NCBI RefSeq assembly: GCF_009930815.1
Contig: NZ_CP022222.1
Span: 7,296,501 to 7,360,500 of the forward strand
Direction: 5' to 3'
Source: Bradyrhizobium sp. CCBAU 051011
GTDB lineage: Bacteria; Pseudomonadota; Alphaproteobacteria; Rhizobiales; Xanthobacteraceae
DNA: 64,000 nt
The translations under genes were made by a program, and so were the position numbers. A model generated the notes under the pieces. The model did not search any database, was not told the DNA's origin, and saw nothing but the letters and a program-made list of their open reading frames with translations. Of the stretch, positions 18,174 to 27,851 are shown one piece after another (the first letter of the stretch is position 1; each line of letters begins with the position of its first letter).

Positions 18174-19259
18174 ATGAGCAAACCCGTTCCCGCCATCCGC
18201 AGCGTCAAGGCGCGCGCTCTCGTCGTGCCGCTCGCGCGCCCCGTGAAGAACGCCTTTGGCGTGATCGATGTCGGACCGCTGGTCCTGATCGACGTCGAGA
18301 CCGATCAGGGCGTCACCGGCCGCTCCTACATTTTTGCCTACGCAAAACTGACGCTGAAGCCGCTGGTGCATCTGATCGAGGAGATCGGCCGCGAGCTCGT
18401 TGGCAAACCGGTCGCGCCCTACGACCTGATGAAGGCGATGGACGCCAAATTCCGCCTGCTCGGCTGGCAGGGCCTCGTCGGCATGGCGGTATCAGGCCTC
18501 GATATGGCCTATTGGGACGCACTCGGCCAGTTGGCGGGCAAAACGGTGGTTGAACTGCTCGGCGGTTCGCCAAAACCGATCAAAGCCTATGACAGCTATG
18601 GCGTGGTCGATCCGGTCGCCGACGAACGCGCGCTGCGCCATTCGCTCGAACAGGGTTTTCGCGGCATCAAGATCAAGGGCGGCGACGGCGATGCCGCCAA
18701 TGACGAACGCGTCGTCAAGGGCGTGCGCACGCTGATCGGCCCCGACGTCGCGCTGATGATCGACTTCAACCAGTCGCTCGATCCCGCGGAAGCCGCGCGC
18801 CGCATCGCCCGCCTCGAGCCCTACGATTTGCACTGGATCGAAGAGCCGGTGCCGCAGGAAAATCTGTCCGGCCATGCCAAGGTGCGCGAGATGTCGCCGA
18901 CGCCGATTCAGGCCGGCGAGAACTGGTGGTTCCCGCGCGGTTTTGCCGAAGCGATCGAGCTAGGGGCCAGCGACTTCATCATGCCCGATCTGATGAAGTG
19001 CGGCGGCGTCACGGGCTGGCTGCAGGTCGCAGCCCAAGCCGAAGCTGCCAACATCCCGATGTCGAGCCACCTCTTCGCCGAAGCCAGTGCCCACATGCTG
19101 GCGGTGACGCCGACCGCGCACTGGCTCGAATTTCTGGATTTTGCCAGCGTGATCCTCGCCCACCCGGCCAGGATCGTCGATGGCACGGTCACCGCGCGAG
19201 GCCCGGGGCTCGGGCTGGAATGGGATGAGACGGCGGTGGCGAAATATCTGATCACGTAG
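18174..19259 (+). CDS. Mandelate racemase/muconate lactonizing family enzyme (enolase superfamily)
   Basis: A 361-residue TIM-barrel enzyme that abstracts a proton alpha to a carboxylate with Mg2+. The N-terminal capping domain covers about 1-130. The acid/base KxK pair is Lys166/Lys168 in GIKIKGG. Metal ligands are Asp197 (MIDFNQ), Glu223/224 (WIEEPV) and the Glu in AGENWW, and the general base His is in SSHLFAEAS. KxK plus His fits the mandelate racemase subgroup, acting on hydroxy acids or sugar acids; the substrate is not evident. TGAGGAAACG precedes the ATG. The TAG stop codon lies in a family D repeat. Confidence 0.9.
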   Translation: MSKPVPAIRSVKARALVVPLARPVKNAFGVIDVGPLVLIDVETDQGVTGRSYIFAYAKLTLKPLVHLIEEIGRELVGKPVAPYDLMKAMDAKFRLLGWQGLVGMAVSGLDMAYWDALGQLAGKTVVELLGGSPKPIKAYDSYGVVDPVADERALRHSLEQGFRGIKIKGGDGDAANDERVVKGVRTLIGPDVALMIDFNQSLDPAEAARRIARLEPYDLHWIEEPVPQENLSGHAKVREMSPTPIQAGENWWFPRGFAEAIELGASDFIMPDLMKCGGVTGWLQVAAQAEAANIPMSSHLFAEASAHMLAVTPTAHWLEFLDFASVILAHPARIVDGTVTARGPGLGLEWDETAVAKYLIT

Positions 19260-19334
19260 GATGGGTGGAGCGAAGCGATACCCATCATCTGTCCGCGCGC
19301 CGGAATTGATGGGTTTCGCTACGCTCTACCCATC
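19257..19334. repeat. Palindromic repeat, family D, copy 1
   Basis: TAGGATGGGTGGAGCGAAGC at one end and GGTTTCGCTACGCTCTACCCATCC at the other form an imperfect inverted repeat. Other copies are at 28482-28597 and 32200-32275. Its first three bases are the stop codon of the preceding gene. Confidence 0.85.
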
Positions 19335-19347
19335 CGACAAAACCAAA

Positions 19348-20847
19348 TTAATACTCAATCCCGAACTCGTCATAGAGCCGGCGGAACACGGCGGGCAGCA
19401 CTTCCGGCAGGTCTTCCGCAATCAGCCCCGGCCCCGCTTCGCCCGCGGCTTCGCCATGCAACCAGACGCCGATGCTGGCGGCCTCATAGGCCGGCACGCC
19501 TTGCGCCAGCATTCCTGCGATCATGCCGGCCAGCACATCGCCCGCACCTGCCGTCGCGAGCCAGGGCGGCGCGTTGGAAGCGATGCTGGCGCGGCCGTCG
19601 GGCGAGGCCACCACCGTGTCCGGCCCCTTCAGCAGCACCACGGCGCCGCAGCGTTCGGCGGCATCGCGCACGCGTTCGAGCTTGGAGCGGCCGGGATGCT
19701 TGTTGCTGATATCGCTGAACAGGCGCGGAAACTCGCCTTCATGCGGGGTCAGCACGACCTGTGGATCCGCGCTGGCCCTGATCTGCTCAAACAGCCGCTC
19801 GGGCGCTTCGGCAAAGCTCGTCAGCGCGTCTGCGTCGAGCACCAAGCCGCGTTTCGCCGACAGCGCGGTATGGACCAGATCGCGCGTGCGCTCGCTAACG
19901 CCGGCGCCCGGGCCGATCACCACGGCATTGAGCCGCCTGTCGTCGAGCAGTTCGGCAAATTGGATGACGTTGTCGACCGCGCGGACCATCACCGCCGTCA
20001 GCGCCGCGGCATTGACGGCCAGCGCATCACGGGGCGACGCCACGGTGACGAGCCCCGCCCCTGCCCGCAGCGCCCCACGTGCCGCGAGCCTCGCCGCGCC
20101 GGTCGACGCCAGTTCGCCCGACAGCACGACCGCATGGCCGCGGGCATATTTGTGACCGTCGATATCGGGCACGGGGAAGGATTTTTGCCAGCTCTGCGGA
20201 ACGTTCTCGAATGTCTGCGGCCGGATCTCCTCGAGCACATGCGCCTCGATGCCGATCTCGGCGACGCGCACGCGACCGCAATGCTTGCGACCGGGCATCA
20301 GCAGATGCGCCGGCTTGCGCCGGAAGAAGGTCACGGTCTCCACGGCGTTGATCGCAGCCCCCATCACCGCGCCACTCGTGCCGTTGATGCCGCTCGGCAG
20401 GTCGACGGCGAGCACGGGCGCGCCGTTGGCGTTGATCGCCTCGATCATCTCGAGCGGATCGCCCTTGACGGGACGGTTGAGCCCGGCGCCGAACAGCGCG
20501 TCGATGATCAGCGCCGGCTTGCCGATCGCCTGCGGGTTGAACGGCAGCACCGGATACTTCCAGCCGCGTGCAGCGAGCGCCGCGTCGCCCTGCAGGCTGT
20601 CGCGCTCGCAGAGCAGGATGACGGAGACATCACGGCCACGCGCGGCGAGTTCGGCCGCCGCGACAAAACCGTCGCCGCCATTATTGCCGCGGCCGGCGAC
20701 CACCACGATCGGCCCCTCCTCGACCAGATCCATGGCGGCTTCGGCCACGGCCTGGCCGGCGCTCATCATCAGCGCGAAGCCGGGCGTGCCGGCCGCAATC
20801 GTCAGCCGGTCGGCACGTTCCATCTCAGTCGTAATCAGAACTTCCAT
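19348..20847 (-). CDS. nnr: Bifunctional NAD(P)HX epimerase/ADP-dependent dehydratase
   Basis: A 499-residue metabolite repair enzyme that restores NADH and NADPH from their hydrated forms. The N-terminal YjeF_N epimerase domain (about 1-215) has GRGNNGGDGFVAAAELAARG and the region VLAVDLPSGINGTSG. The C-terminal ribokinase-like dehydratase domain has the motif LTPHEGEFPRL, a segment VLLKGPDTVVASP, and the ATP/ADP site NAPPWLATAGAGDVLAGMIAG. The ATG at 20847 is used because GAGGA lies upstream and the epimerase domain begins at once; the longer frame from 20982 adds non-homologous residues. It is divergent from glnB. Confidence 0.96.
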   Translation of the reverse strand: MEVLITTEMERADRLTIAAGTPGFALMMSAGQAVAEAAMDLVEEGPIVVVAGRGNNGGDGFVAAAELAARGRDVSVILLCERDSLQGDAALAARGWKYPVLPFNPQAIGKPALIIDALFGAGLNRPVKGDPLEMIEAINANGAPVLAVDLPSGINGTSGAVMGAAINAVETVTFFRRKPAHLLMPGRKHCGRVRVAEIGIEAHVLEEIRPQTFENVPQSWQKSFPVPDIDGHKYARGHAVVLSGELASTGAARLAARGALRAGAGLVTVASPRDALAVNAAALTAVMVRAVDNVIQFAELLDDRRLNAVVIGPGAGVSERTRDLVHTALSAKRGLVLDADALTSFAEAPERLFEQIRASADPQVVLTPHEGEFPRLFSDISNKHPGRSKLERVRDAAERCGAVVLLKGPDTVVASPDGRASIASNAPPWLATAGAGDVLAGMIAGMLAQGVPAYEAASIGVWLHGEAAGEAGPGLIAEDLPEVLPAVFRRLYDEFGIEY

Positions 20848-21042
20848 GCCGAATCCTCGATCCGTCAGCCTTTTCTGGAGGCATAACCCGCAACGCCCCA
20901 CGGCCCGCTTCGCCCCACCTGCATACGAATTGATCGGTTTGCCTATTTTGTAAGCTTCGCTATCATGCAGCGTCCGGCTCAACCTCTTCCATTTGCCTGT
21001 TAATAGTCTGATAACATTCCGAAATCAGCCGCATTAACAACT

Positions 21043-21058
21043 TGGCATAGACCCTGCT
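21043..21058 (+). promoter_or_regulatory. Sigma54 (RpoN) promoter for glnB-glnA
   Basis: TGGCATAGACCCTGCT matches the -24/-12 consensus, with GG at 21044-21045 and GC at 21056-21057 exactly ten bases apart. It lies about 155 bases before glnB, as expected for NtrC-dependent nitrogen control. I could not identify NtrC sites with certainty. Confidence 0.85.
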
Positions 21059-21076
21059 TTTGAGGAAGCCGGTTAG

Positions 21077-21553
<477 letters not shown>

Positions 21554-21703
21554 GCCGGGTGCTATCCCGAATTTTGCGACTAAAAACCAAGAAAAGGGCT
21601 GCTTCGGCGGCCTGATTTCGTTCGCGATACCACCACCGATCGTCGGCGAAGTCTCGTTGTCGCTCAATTCCTGGAAACCGTCCCGCAGCCAAAAGGGGTA
21701 TTC

Positions 21704-23113
21704 ATGAAGACCGCCAAAGACGTCCTGAAATCGATCAAGGACAACGACGTCAAATACGTCGACCTGCGCTTCACCGATCCGCGCGGCAAGTGGCAGCACG
21801 TCACCTTCGACGTCAGCATGATCGAAGAGGATACCTTCGCCGAAGGTCAGATGTTCGACGGCTCCTCGATCGCCGGCTGGAAGGCGATCAACGAATCCGA
21901 CATGTGCCTGATGCCCGACCCCGTCACTGCGACGATCGACCCGTTCTTCGCCGAGACCACGATGGTCATCATCTGCGACGTGCTCGAGCCGACCACCGGC
22001 GAGCCCTACAACCGCGACCCGCGCGGCATGGCCAAGAAGGCCGAGGCGATGGTGAAGTCGATGGGCGTCGGCGACACCGTGTTCTTCGGCCCCGAAGCCG
22101 AGTTCTTCGTGTTCGACGACGTTCGCTTCCAGACCACCCCCTACAACACCGGCTTCAAGCTGGATTCGTCGGAACTGCCGACCAATTCGGACACCGAATA
22201 TGAGGGCGGCAATCTCGGTCACCGGATCCGCACCAAGGGCGGCTATTTCCCGGTGCCGCCGCAGGACTCGGTGCAGGACATGCGCTCGGAAATGCTCGGC
22301 GCGATGGCCAAGATGGGCGTCAAGGTCGAGAAGCATCACCATGAGGTCGCTTCCGCCCAGCACGAGCTCGGCATGAAGTTCGACACCATGACGCTGATGG
22401 CCGACCAGATGCAGATCTACAAATACTGCATCCACCAGGTAGCCCACATCTACGGCAAGACCGCCACCTTCATGCCGAAGCCGGTCTACGGCGACAACGG
22501 CTCGGGCATGCACTGCCACCAGTCGATCTGGAAGGGCGGCAAGCCGGTATTCGCCGGCAACAAATACGCCGACCTCTCGGAAACCTGCCTCCACTACATC
22601 GGCGGCATCATCAAGCACGCCAAGGCGATCAACGCCTTCACCAACCCGTCGACCAACTCCTACAAGCGCCTGGTCCCGGGCTACGAAGCCCCCGTGCTGC
22701 TCGCCTACTCCGCGCGCAACCGCTCGGCCTCCTGCCGCATTCCCTACACGGCGAACCCGAAGGCTAAACGCGTCGAAGTCCGCTTCCCCGACCCGATGGC
22801 CAACCCCTATCTCGGCTTCGCCGCGATGCTGATGGCCGGCCTCGACGGCATCAAGAACAAGATCGATCCGGGCCCGGCGATGGACAAGGACCTCTACGAT
22901 CTGCCGAAGGAGGAGCTGAAGCAGATCCCCACCGTGTGCGGTAGCTTGCGCGAGGCGCTGGAAAACCTCGACAAGGACCGCGCGTTTCTGAAGAACGGCG
23001 GCGTGTTCGACGACGACTTCATCGACAGCTTCATCGAGCTGAAGATGACCGAGGTCGAACGCTTCGAGATGACCCCGCACCCGGTCGAGTTCGACATGTA
23101 TTATTCGCTGTAA
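21704..23113 (+). CDS. glnA: Glutamine synthetase type I
   Basis: A 469-residue dodecameric enzyme that makes glutamine from glutamate, ammonia and ATP. Signatures include [17 protein letters not shown], the ATP-binding [16 protein letters not shown] and the active-site loop [17 protein letters not shown]. Tyr398 in DLYDLPKEE is the adenylylation site, so GlnE-type control is expected. Expression with glnB from the sigma54 promoter is likely. A small GGCTGC-TTCG-GCGGCC hairpin lies in the glnB-glnA gap. AAGGGG precedes the ATG. Confidence 0.99.
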   Translation: MKTAKDVLKSIKDNDVKYVDLRFTDPRGKWQHVTFDVSMIEEDTFAEGQMFDGSSIAGWKAINESDMCLMPDPVTATIDPFFAETTMVIICDVLEPTTGEPYNRDPRGMAKKAEAMVKSMGVGDTVFFGPEAEFFVFDDVRFQTTPYNTGFKLDSSELPTNSDTEYEGGNLGHRIRTKGGYFPVPPQDSVQDMRSEMLGAMAKMGVKVEKHHHEVASAQHELGMKFDTMTLMADQMQIYKYCIHQVAHIYGKTATFMPKPVYGDNGSGMHCHQSIWKGGKPVFAGNKYADLSETCLHYIGGIIKHAKAINAFTNPSTNSYKRLVPGYEAPVLLAYSARNRSASCRIPYTANPKAKRVEVRFPDPMANPYLGFAAMLMAGLDGIKNKIDPGPAMDKDLYDLPKEELKQIPTVCGSLREALENLDKDRAFLKNGGVFDDDFIDSFIELKMTEVERFEMTPHPVEFDMYYSL

Positions 23114-23155
23114 GGCTCGGCGGATCCCCGCCGGTCTCACTGCCCGAGAAATGCG

Positions 23156-23184
23156 AAAGGCGCTCCGTATGGGGCGCCTTTTGT
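23156..23184 (+). terminator. Intrinsic terminator of glnA
   Basis: AAAGGCGC (23156-23163) pairs with GCGCCTTT (23174-23181), followed by TGTTTTG. A very similar hairpin ends the DUF992 gene at 28444. Confidence 0.8.
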
Positions 23185-23446
23185 TTTGAGGGCGGCGTGA
23201 CTGCAACGACCAACCACGTACGCGCCATACCTCAGCGAGCGGAGGCGAAAACGACTACCAGGGCGGCGGCCGGATAGCCGCCCGCGCTCCTGGGGGCGGC
23301 TGCGACGGCTACCCAGCCGCTGGCGCCGAGATCGCCGCTCAAGTAACATTCCATCGGACCCGCTCGACGGGACTGATCGGTCGCACTGGATGGTGCGGCC
23401 GGTTTTTCACGGGGTCCACGACAGCGCTGCCTCTGAGGGTCAGTTG
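23185..23446. other. Leader region of the TRAP permease operon
   Basis: GC-rich, with no supported gene. CTGAGGGTCAGTTG before the ATG at 23447 is the likely ribosome binding region. The stretch GCGAGCGGAGGCGAAAACG (23236-23254) resembles pieces of the intergenic repeats elsewhere in the window. Confidence 0.35.
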
Positions 23447-24034
23447 ATGGCCACTGTAATGACCAGCGTCTCCTCTCCGCCAAAGCCGACCCCTCCCCGG
23501 GGCTATTTGGCCGTTATCCGCACCATCGACAAGTTCACGGAGTGGACCGGTCATCTCTTCGTGCTCTTCATCATTCCGCTGGTGTTAGCCAACGTTTTCG
23601 AGGTTTTCGCCCGGTACTTCCTCAGAAGCCCCACCGTCTGGGCGCTCGACGTAACGACCATGTCGTATGCGGCGCTCTTCATGCTGGGATCAGCGCTGGC
23701 GCTTCTGAAGGGTGCTCACGTCCGCACCGACATGCTCTGGGACGGGTTCTCGGATCGGACCAAAGGCATGATCGACAGCCTCGCCTTCATCCTGTTCTTC
23801 CTGCCGACGATGGCTGTGCTGTTCTATATCTCGATCGATGACTTCCTTTACTCGATCTCGATCGACGAGCGCTCGAGTTCCGGGGCCTGGACGCCGATAT
23901 TGTGGCCGCTTCGCGGAGTTATCCCGCTCACCGCCTTCATGCTGTCCCTGCAGGGCATCTCAGAGCTCATGAAGAGCCTGTGGGCATGGCGCACCGGCGA
24001 ATTCCTGACCAGGCACGAGAAGATCGAGGTCTGA
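23447..24034 (+). CDS. TRAP transporter small permease (DctQ type)
   Basis: A 195-residue integral membrane protein with four predicted helices (for example LFVLFIIPLVLANVFEVFARYF and MIDSLAFILFFLPTMAVLFYI). In TRAP systems the small subunit pairs with the large permease to form the sodium-driven uptake unit. The typical EVFARYF segment is conserved. ATG 23447 is chosen because the hydrophilic N-terminus follows a GAGGGT site. The large permease gene begins two bases after its stop codon. Confidence 0.93.
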   Translation: MATVMTSVSSPPKPTPPRGYLAVIRTIDKFTEWTGHLFVLFIIPLVLANVFEVFARYFLRSPTVWALDVTTMSYAALFMLGSALALLKGAHVRTDMLWDGFSDRTKGMIDSLAFILFFLPTMAVLFYISIDDFLYSISIDERSSSGAWTPILWPLRGVIPLTAFMLSLQGISELMKSLWAWRTGEFLTRHEKIEV

Positions 24035-24036
24035 AC

Positions 24037-25572
24037 ATGAGCTATTCGGAGCTCCTCGGCCTCATCATGCTGGTCTGCATGGTGGCCGTCATCTTCATCG
24101 GATTCCCGATCTCCTTCACGCTGCTGTTTCTCGCCATCATCTTCGGCGGCCTGGGTTTAGGCTGGGAGCAGACCTTCAATCTGAGTTACCTGCAGATCTG
24201 GGGCACGATGAAGGACGAGATCTTTCCGGCCGTGCCGTTGTTTATCTTCATGGGGTACATGACCGAACAGGCCGGGCTGATGGAGCGCCTGTTCGGCGCG
24301 ATGCGCAGCCTGCTTGCACCGGTACGTGGCTCGCTTTATTTGGCGGTGATCCTGACGGCGACCATCTTCGCCATGGCGACGGGCATCGTCGGCGCCGCCG
24401 TCACGGTGCTCGGCATCATGGCCGCGCCGATGATGATCAAGAGCGGCTACGACGCCCGGCTGTCCGCGGGCGCCATCGCTGCCGGCGGCACGCTCGGAAT
24501 TCTCATTCCGCCCAGCGTCATGTTGGTGGTGATGGGCCCGGTCATGGGCGTTCCCGTCAACCTGCTTTACTCGGCGGCGTTCGGCCCGGGCTTCCTGCTC
24601 GCCGGCTGCTACATCGCCTACACGCTGACCCGAAGCTTCCTCAACCCGAAGCTCGGCCCGGCCATGACGATGGAGGAGCGCGAGACCGCCTACAAGGAGA
24701 TGACCACTGAAAGGGTGGGAATGCCGGTATTGATCCTGGCGCTTCTCTGCCTCGTGGCGATTGTCTATCTGCTCATCTATCTGCTGCTCGGCGTTACCCG
24801 CGCCCCGTCTCTTGCGGTGACGATCGGCGGGATCAGCGTGTCGGTTGCGGCGCTGCTGCCGTCGCTGCTGGCGGCGTGGGCCTACGTCCGCAACGCCTAT
24901 TTCCGGGCTGTCGTGCTGGGTATCGCACCGCTGAGCGCGCTGATCGGCTTTACGCTTGGCACCATTGTCGGCGGCCTGGCGACGCCGACCGAGGCCGCCT
25001 CCTGTGGAGCCTTCGGCGCCGCCATCCTGGCGCTCGTGTATCGCCGGCTCAGCCTGCAGTCGCTCACGAATGCGGGCATCGGCACGATGGTGACCTCCGC
25101 TATGGTGCTGTTCCTGGCAGTGGCCTCAACCGTGTTCGGCGCCGTCTTCACCAAGCTCGGCTCGGCCAATCTGATCACCAACTACCTGCTCGCCGTTCCC
25201 TTGGGCGACTGGTGGAAGCTCGCTCTCATCATGGCGATCTTCTTCGTGCTCGGATGGCCGTTCGAATGGCCCGTGATCATCCTGGTGTTTCTGCCAATCG
25301 CCCTGCCGGTGGTGGAAAAGCTCCAATTGGGCCTCGGCAAGCTCGACCTGCTGATCTGGTTCGGCACGCTCACCGCCGTCAACATGCAGACTGCGTATCT
25401 CAGTCCGCCCGTCGCCATGTCGGCCTATTATCTGCGCAACGTCGTGCCGAACTGGAGTCTCTCCACGATCTACAAGGGCATGGCCGACTACATGGTGATC
25501 CAGGTCTTCGTCCTCATCCTGCTGCTGGTGTGGCCGCAAATTGCGCTGTGGCTGCCGCATGCGGTGAGATAG
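24037..25572 (+). CDS. TRAP transporter large permease (DctM type)
   Basis: A 511-residue membrane protein with about 13 helices. Family hallmarks include AVPLFIFMGYMTEQAGLMER near residue 75, the segment ATGIVGAAVTVLG, GTLGILIPPSVMLVV and, toward the end, LLIWFGTLTAVNMQTAYLSP. It imports carboxylates or related organic anions bound by a periplasmic partner. The protein is longer than the usual 425-430 residues because of extra hydrophobic sequence around residues 235-305. The binding protein gene lies just downstream in the opposite orientation. Confidence 0.95.
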   Translation: MSYSELLGLIMLVCMVAVIFIGFPISFTLLFLAIIFGGLGLGWEQTFNLSYLQIWGTMKDEIFPAVPLFIFMGYMTEQAGLMERLFGAMRSLLAPVRGSLYLAVILTATIFAMATGIVGAAVTVLGIMAAPMMIKSGYDARLSAGAIAAGGTLGILIPPSVMLVVMGPVMGVPVNLLYSAAFGPGFLLAGCYIAYTLTRSFLNPKLGPAMTMEERETAYKEMTTERVGMPVLILALLCLVAIVYLLIYLLLGVTRAPSLAVTIGGISVSVAALLPSLLAAWAYVRNAYFRAVVLGIAPLSALIGFTLGTIVGGLATPTEAASCGAFGAAILALVYRRLSLQSLTNAGIGTMVTSAMVLFLAVASTVFGAVFTKLGSANLITNYLLAVPLGDWWKLALIMAIFFVLGWPFEWPVIILVFLPIALPVVEKLQLGLGKLDLLIWFGTLTAVNMQTAYLSPPVAMSAYYLRNVVPNWSLSTIYKGMADYMVIQVFVLILLLVWPQIALWLPHAVR

Positions 25573-25575
25573 CAA

Positions 25576-25601
25576 GAGGGGCGGCGCTGCCGCCGCCCCT
25601 C
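25576..25601. terminator. Bidirectional hairpin between convergent TRAP genes
   Basis: GAGGGGCGGCG (25576-25586) and CGCCGCCCCTC (25591-25601) form a perfect 11-bp stem with a CTGC loop, between the stop codons of dctM and dctP. The T-tract is short. Confidence 0.75.
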
Positions 25602-25621
25602 GATTTGGTACTCCCCTGCTG

Positions 25622-26737
25622 CTACTTGCCCTCCTTTGGCGGCCAGTAGTAGTCCGCCTGAAAAGCGTAGGGCGGGAACATGAAGCGCTTGGCCGGCACC
25701 ACCTTGGCGGCATAGGCCCTCTGAGAGTCGTAGACCTTCTTGAAGAACGGATTCTTCGCCGACTCGGCGGCAGCGAATTCATCCCAGGTCTTGAGGAAGG
25801 CCTGGTTGATCTCGGCCGGCGTGGTCAGTAGCTTCACGTTGTGCTTCTCCGCGAATTCGGCAATCGCGTCCGCGTTCTGCCGCTGATAACTCGCCCACCA
25901 GCGGAGAAACGTTTCCGAAAGCGCCGACTTGATGGCCTCCCTGTTCTGGTCCGGCAGGCTGTCCCAAACGTCCTTGTTGAAGGCCATCTCGGCCACGGAT
26001 GCGCTCTCATGCATGCCGGGCGTGTAGTGGAACTTCCACACGGTGTGCAGCCCTAGCCGCTGATCCTCGATGCCGCCGACCCACTCGGCACAGTCGATGG
26101 TACCACGCTCAGCCGCCGGCAGGATCTCACCGCCCGGCATGTTGACGACGGCCATACCCATCTTGGAATAGAGTTCGGCAACGATGCCCGTCTGTCGGCA
26201 CTTCATGCCTCTGAATTCGCTGAGGTCCTTGATCGGGCGCTTGAACCAGCCAAGCGCCTGCGGGCTCGGCGGGATGCTGGGAAACGCGACCAGGTTGAGC
26301 TTGAGCTCCTTCTGGTAGAACTCGTTCCACAGATCGAGGCCCCCGCCCTCGTAGACCCAGCCGACGAAGTCGACAGGATCCATGCCGGCAATGCCGGCAG
26401 GCGTATTGGCGAACAGGGTCGCAGCCTTGTTCTTGCCGAACCACCAGTAGGAGATGCCCCAGGCGCCATCGATCACCTTCTTGTGCGTTGCGTCGAGAAT
26501 CTCGAACGGCGGGACGATCGCACCGCCCGGCAGCGCCTCGATCTTGAGCTGGCCTGCCGTCAACTTGTCCACCCGTTCAGCGAAGAACTTCAAGGCATCC
26601 TGCGTCGTGGACGACGGGGGCACTGCCGATTGGACCTTTAGTGTTCGAGCCTGCTGCGCGTGCGCCGTGACGGCGAGCGCCAATGTGGCAGAGACAGCAA
26701 CGACCAGAGCCGTCCCCGTAAGCGAGCTGATTTTCAT
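25622..26737 (-). CDS. TRAP transporter substrate-binding protein (DctP family)
   Basis: A 371-residue periplasmic protein with a signal peptide (about 1-28, LVVAVSATLALAVTAHA). The DctP fold is shown by LKVQSAVPPSSTTQDALKFF, GGAIVPPFEILDATHKKVIDG, the conserved arginine region FRGMKCRQTGIVAEL that normally clamps the substrate carboxylate, and GTIDCAEWVGG. The TakP-like pattern (YWWFGKNKAATLFANTP) suggests alpha-keto acids or similar, by family resemblance only. It is transcribed toward the permease genes, an unusual layout for TRAP loci, which normally keep all three genes co-directional. Confidence 0.93.
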   Translation of the reverse strand: MKISSLTGTALVVAVSATLALAVTAHAQQARTLKVQSAVPPSSTTQDALKFFAERVDKLTAGQLKIEALPGGAIVPPFEILDATHKKVIDGAWGISYWWFGKNKAATLFANTPAGIAGMDPVDFVGWVYEGGGLDLWNEFYQKELKLNLVAFPSIPPSPQALGWFKRPIKDLSEFRGMKCRQTGIVAELYSKMGMAVVNMPGGEILPAAERGTIDCAEWVGGIEDQRLGLHTVWKFHYTPGMHESASVAEMAFNKDVWDSLPDQNREAIKSALSETFLRWWASYQRQNADAIAEFAEKHNVKLLTTPAEINQAFLKTWDEFAAAESAKNPFFKKVYDSQRAYAAKVVPAKRFMFPPYAFQADYYWPPKEGK

Positions 26738-26885
26738 TGCCTACCTCCCTCTAGCGTTTAAGTGTCTTCCTCCCTCTAACAAATGTGCAGGCGAGCCCAT
26801 CGGCGTTCTGCCGGCGAACAATCCTATCGCAGATGGGGCGGCTTGGCTGCACATAATGCGCCCCAACAGCTCGTTGGCCGGCCGC

Positions 26886-27629
26886 TCAGGGACGCGCAAT
26901 GAGCAACGGCTGTACGTTTTCGCCACCTGACATCAGGGGATTTGACGGCTCGAAGCGCTCGCGCAGTTCTCGCTTTCTGACGAGCGCGCGCGCAACAACA
27001 AAAGCGTCCTTCAGGGTGTCAGCCCTCCGGAGTGCGACATTGAAGAAGGCATTTCCGAAATAGGTCCACTTGGCTTTGTCCTGGCAGCCGAATGACGGAT
27101 GGTCGGCATCGGCCGCCGTGATGACGAGTGTATCGGGGCTCGCGAGACGAGGAATAAAGACCCCGGAATAGCAGGCCGAGATGACCACCACCTTGTACCG
27201 CATGCCGGTACGCGCCAGCATGTAGGCGAGATTGGACGGCGTGAGCGTTTGCTCAAGCCGGCCCGCTTTGACTGCGAGGCCTTCGCGCGAGCCATGCGAG
27301 GTCAGGATCAACAGCAGAATGTCATTCTTGACGTCCATCCCATTGGCCGCCGCCTGCAGGGACGTGGCCAGGCCTTCAATCGTTGCACCTCCGCCTTTCT
27401 TCGAATTGTATTGCACGCGGATCGGGTCGCCTCCGAAGCGAGCTGCTACGACCTGTGCTGCGCCGGTCGCCTCGCTTCTAAACACGCCCTGATCGCCGAA
27501 AAGGCCGAAAGACACCACGCTCACCTTGCGCGCAGCCTCAGCGGCGTGCACCGGCGAAACCGACGGCGCAACGGTCACGACAAAAGCGACGAGCAGCGCG
27601 CTGAGCTGATTCATCCAGCGTGGGTACAC
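26886..27629 (-). CDS. Exported peptidase C13 (legumain-like) family protein
   Basis: A 247-residue protein with a signal peptide (MNQLSALLVAFVVTVAPSVS...HAAEA). The catalytic dyad of clan CD is visible: His112 in LILTSHGSREG and Cys153 in VVISACYSGVF, each after a hydrophobic strand. The N-terminal strand VSVVSFGLFGDQGVF and a caspase-like alpha/beta layout fit bacterial C13 proteins. The GTG at 27629 is chosen as start since GGGAGGTGA lies seven bases upstream. Substrate is unknown. Bacterial members are little studied and could process envelope proteins. Placement beside TRAP genes may be coincidental. Confidence 0.85.
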   Translation of the reverse strand: MYPRWMNQLSALLVAFVVTVAPSVSPVHAAEAARKVSVVSFGLFGDQGVFRSEATGAAQVVAARFGGDPIRVQYNSKKGGGATIEGLATSLQAAANGMDVKNDILLLILTSHGSREGLAVKAGRLEQTLTPSNLAYMLARTGMRYKVVVISACYSGVFIPRLASPDTLVITAADADHPSFGCQDKAKWTYFGNAFFNVALRRADTLKDAFVVARALVRKRELRERFEPSNPLMSGGENVQPLLIARP

Positions 27630-27851
27630 GGCTTCACCTCCCAATCAGCCTCCTCCTCCAAGACGCCGCAGTGAGGCGCCTGGATGCCGGCCATCATCCT
27701 CACTCATGAGCGTTCCAGTCTGCCGATCCGGATCGGAAACGTCGCTACCCCCGGTCCTGTAGGGCCATTATAGCCCGGAACGGGGACCTGGAACGGGAAC
27801 ATCGCAATGTCGCCGCGCGTTGAAGGGGTCCATCAGAACGGAGGGACGCCC

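Noticed and set aside
19261..20886. A 541-codon open frame antisense to nnr
   Set aside because: The minus-strand frame encodes complete Nnr domains, so the plus-strand frame is a GC artefact.
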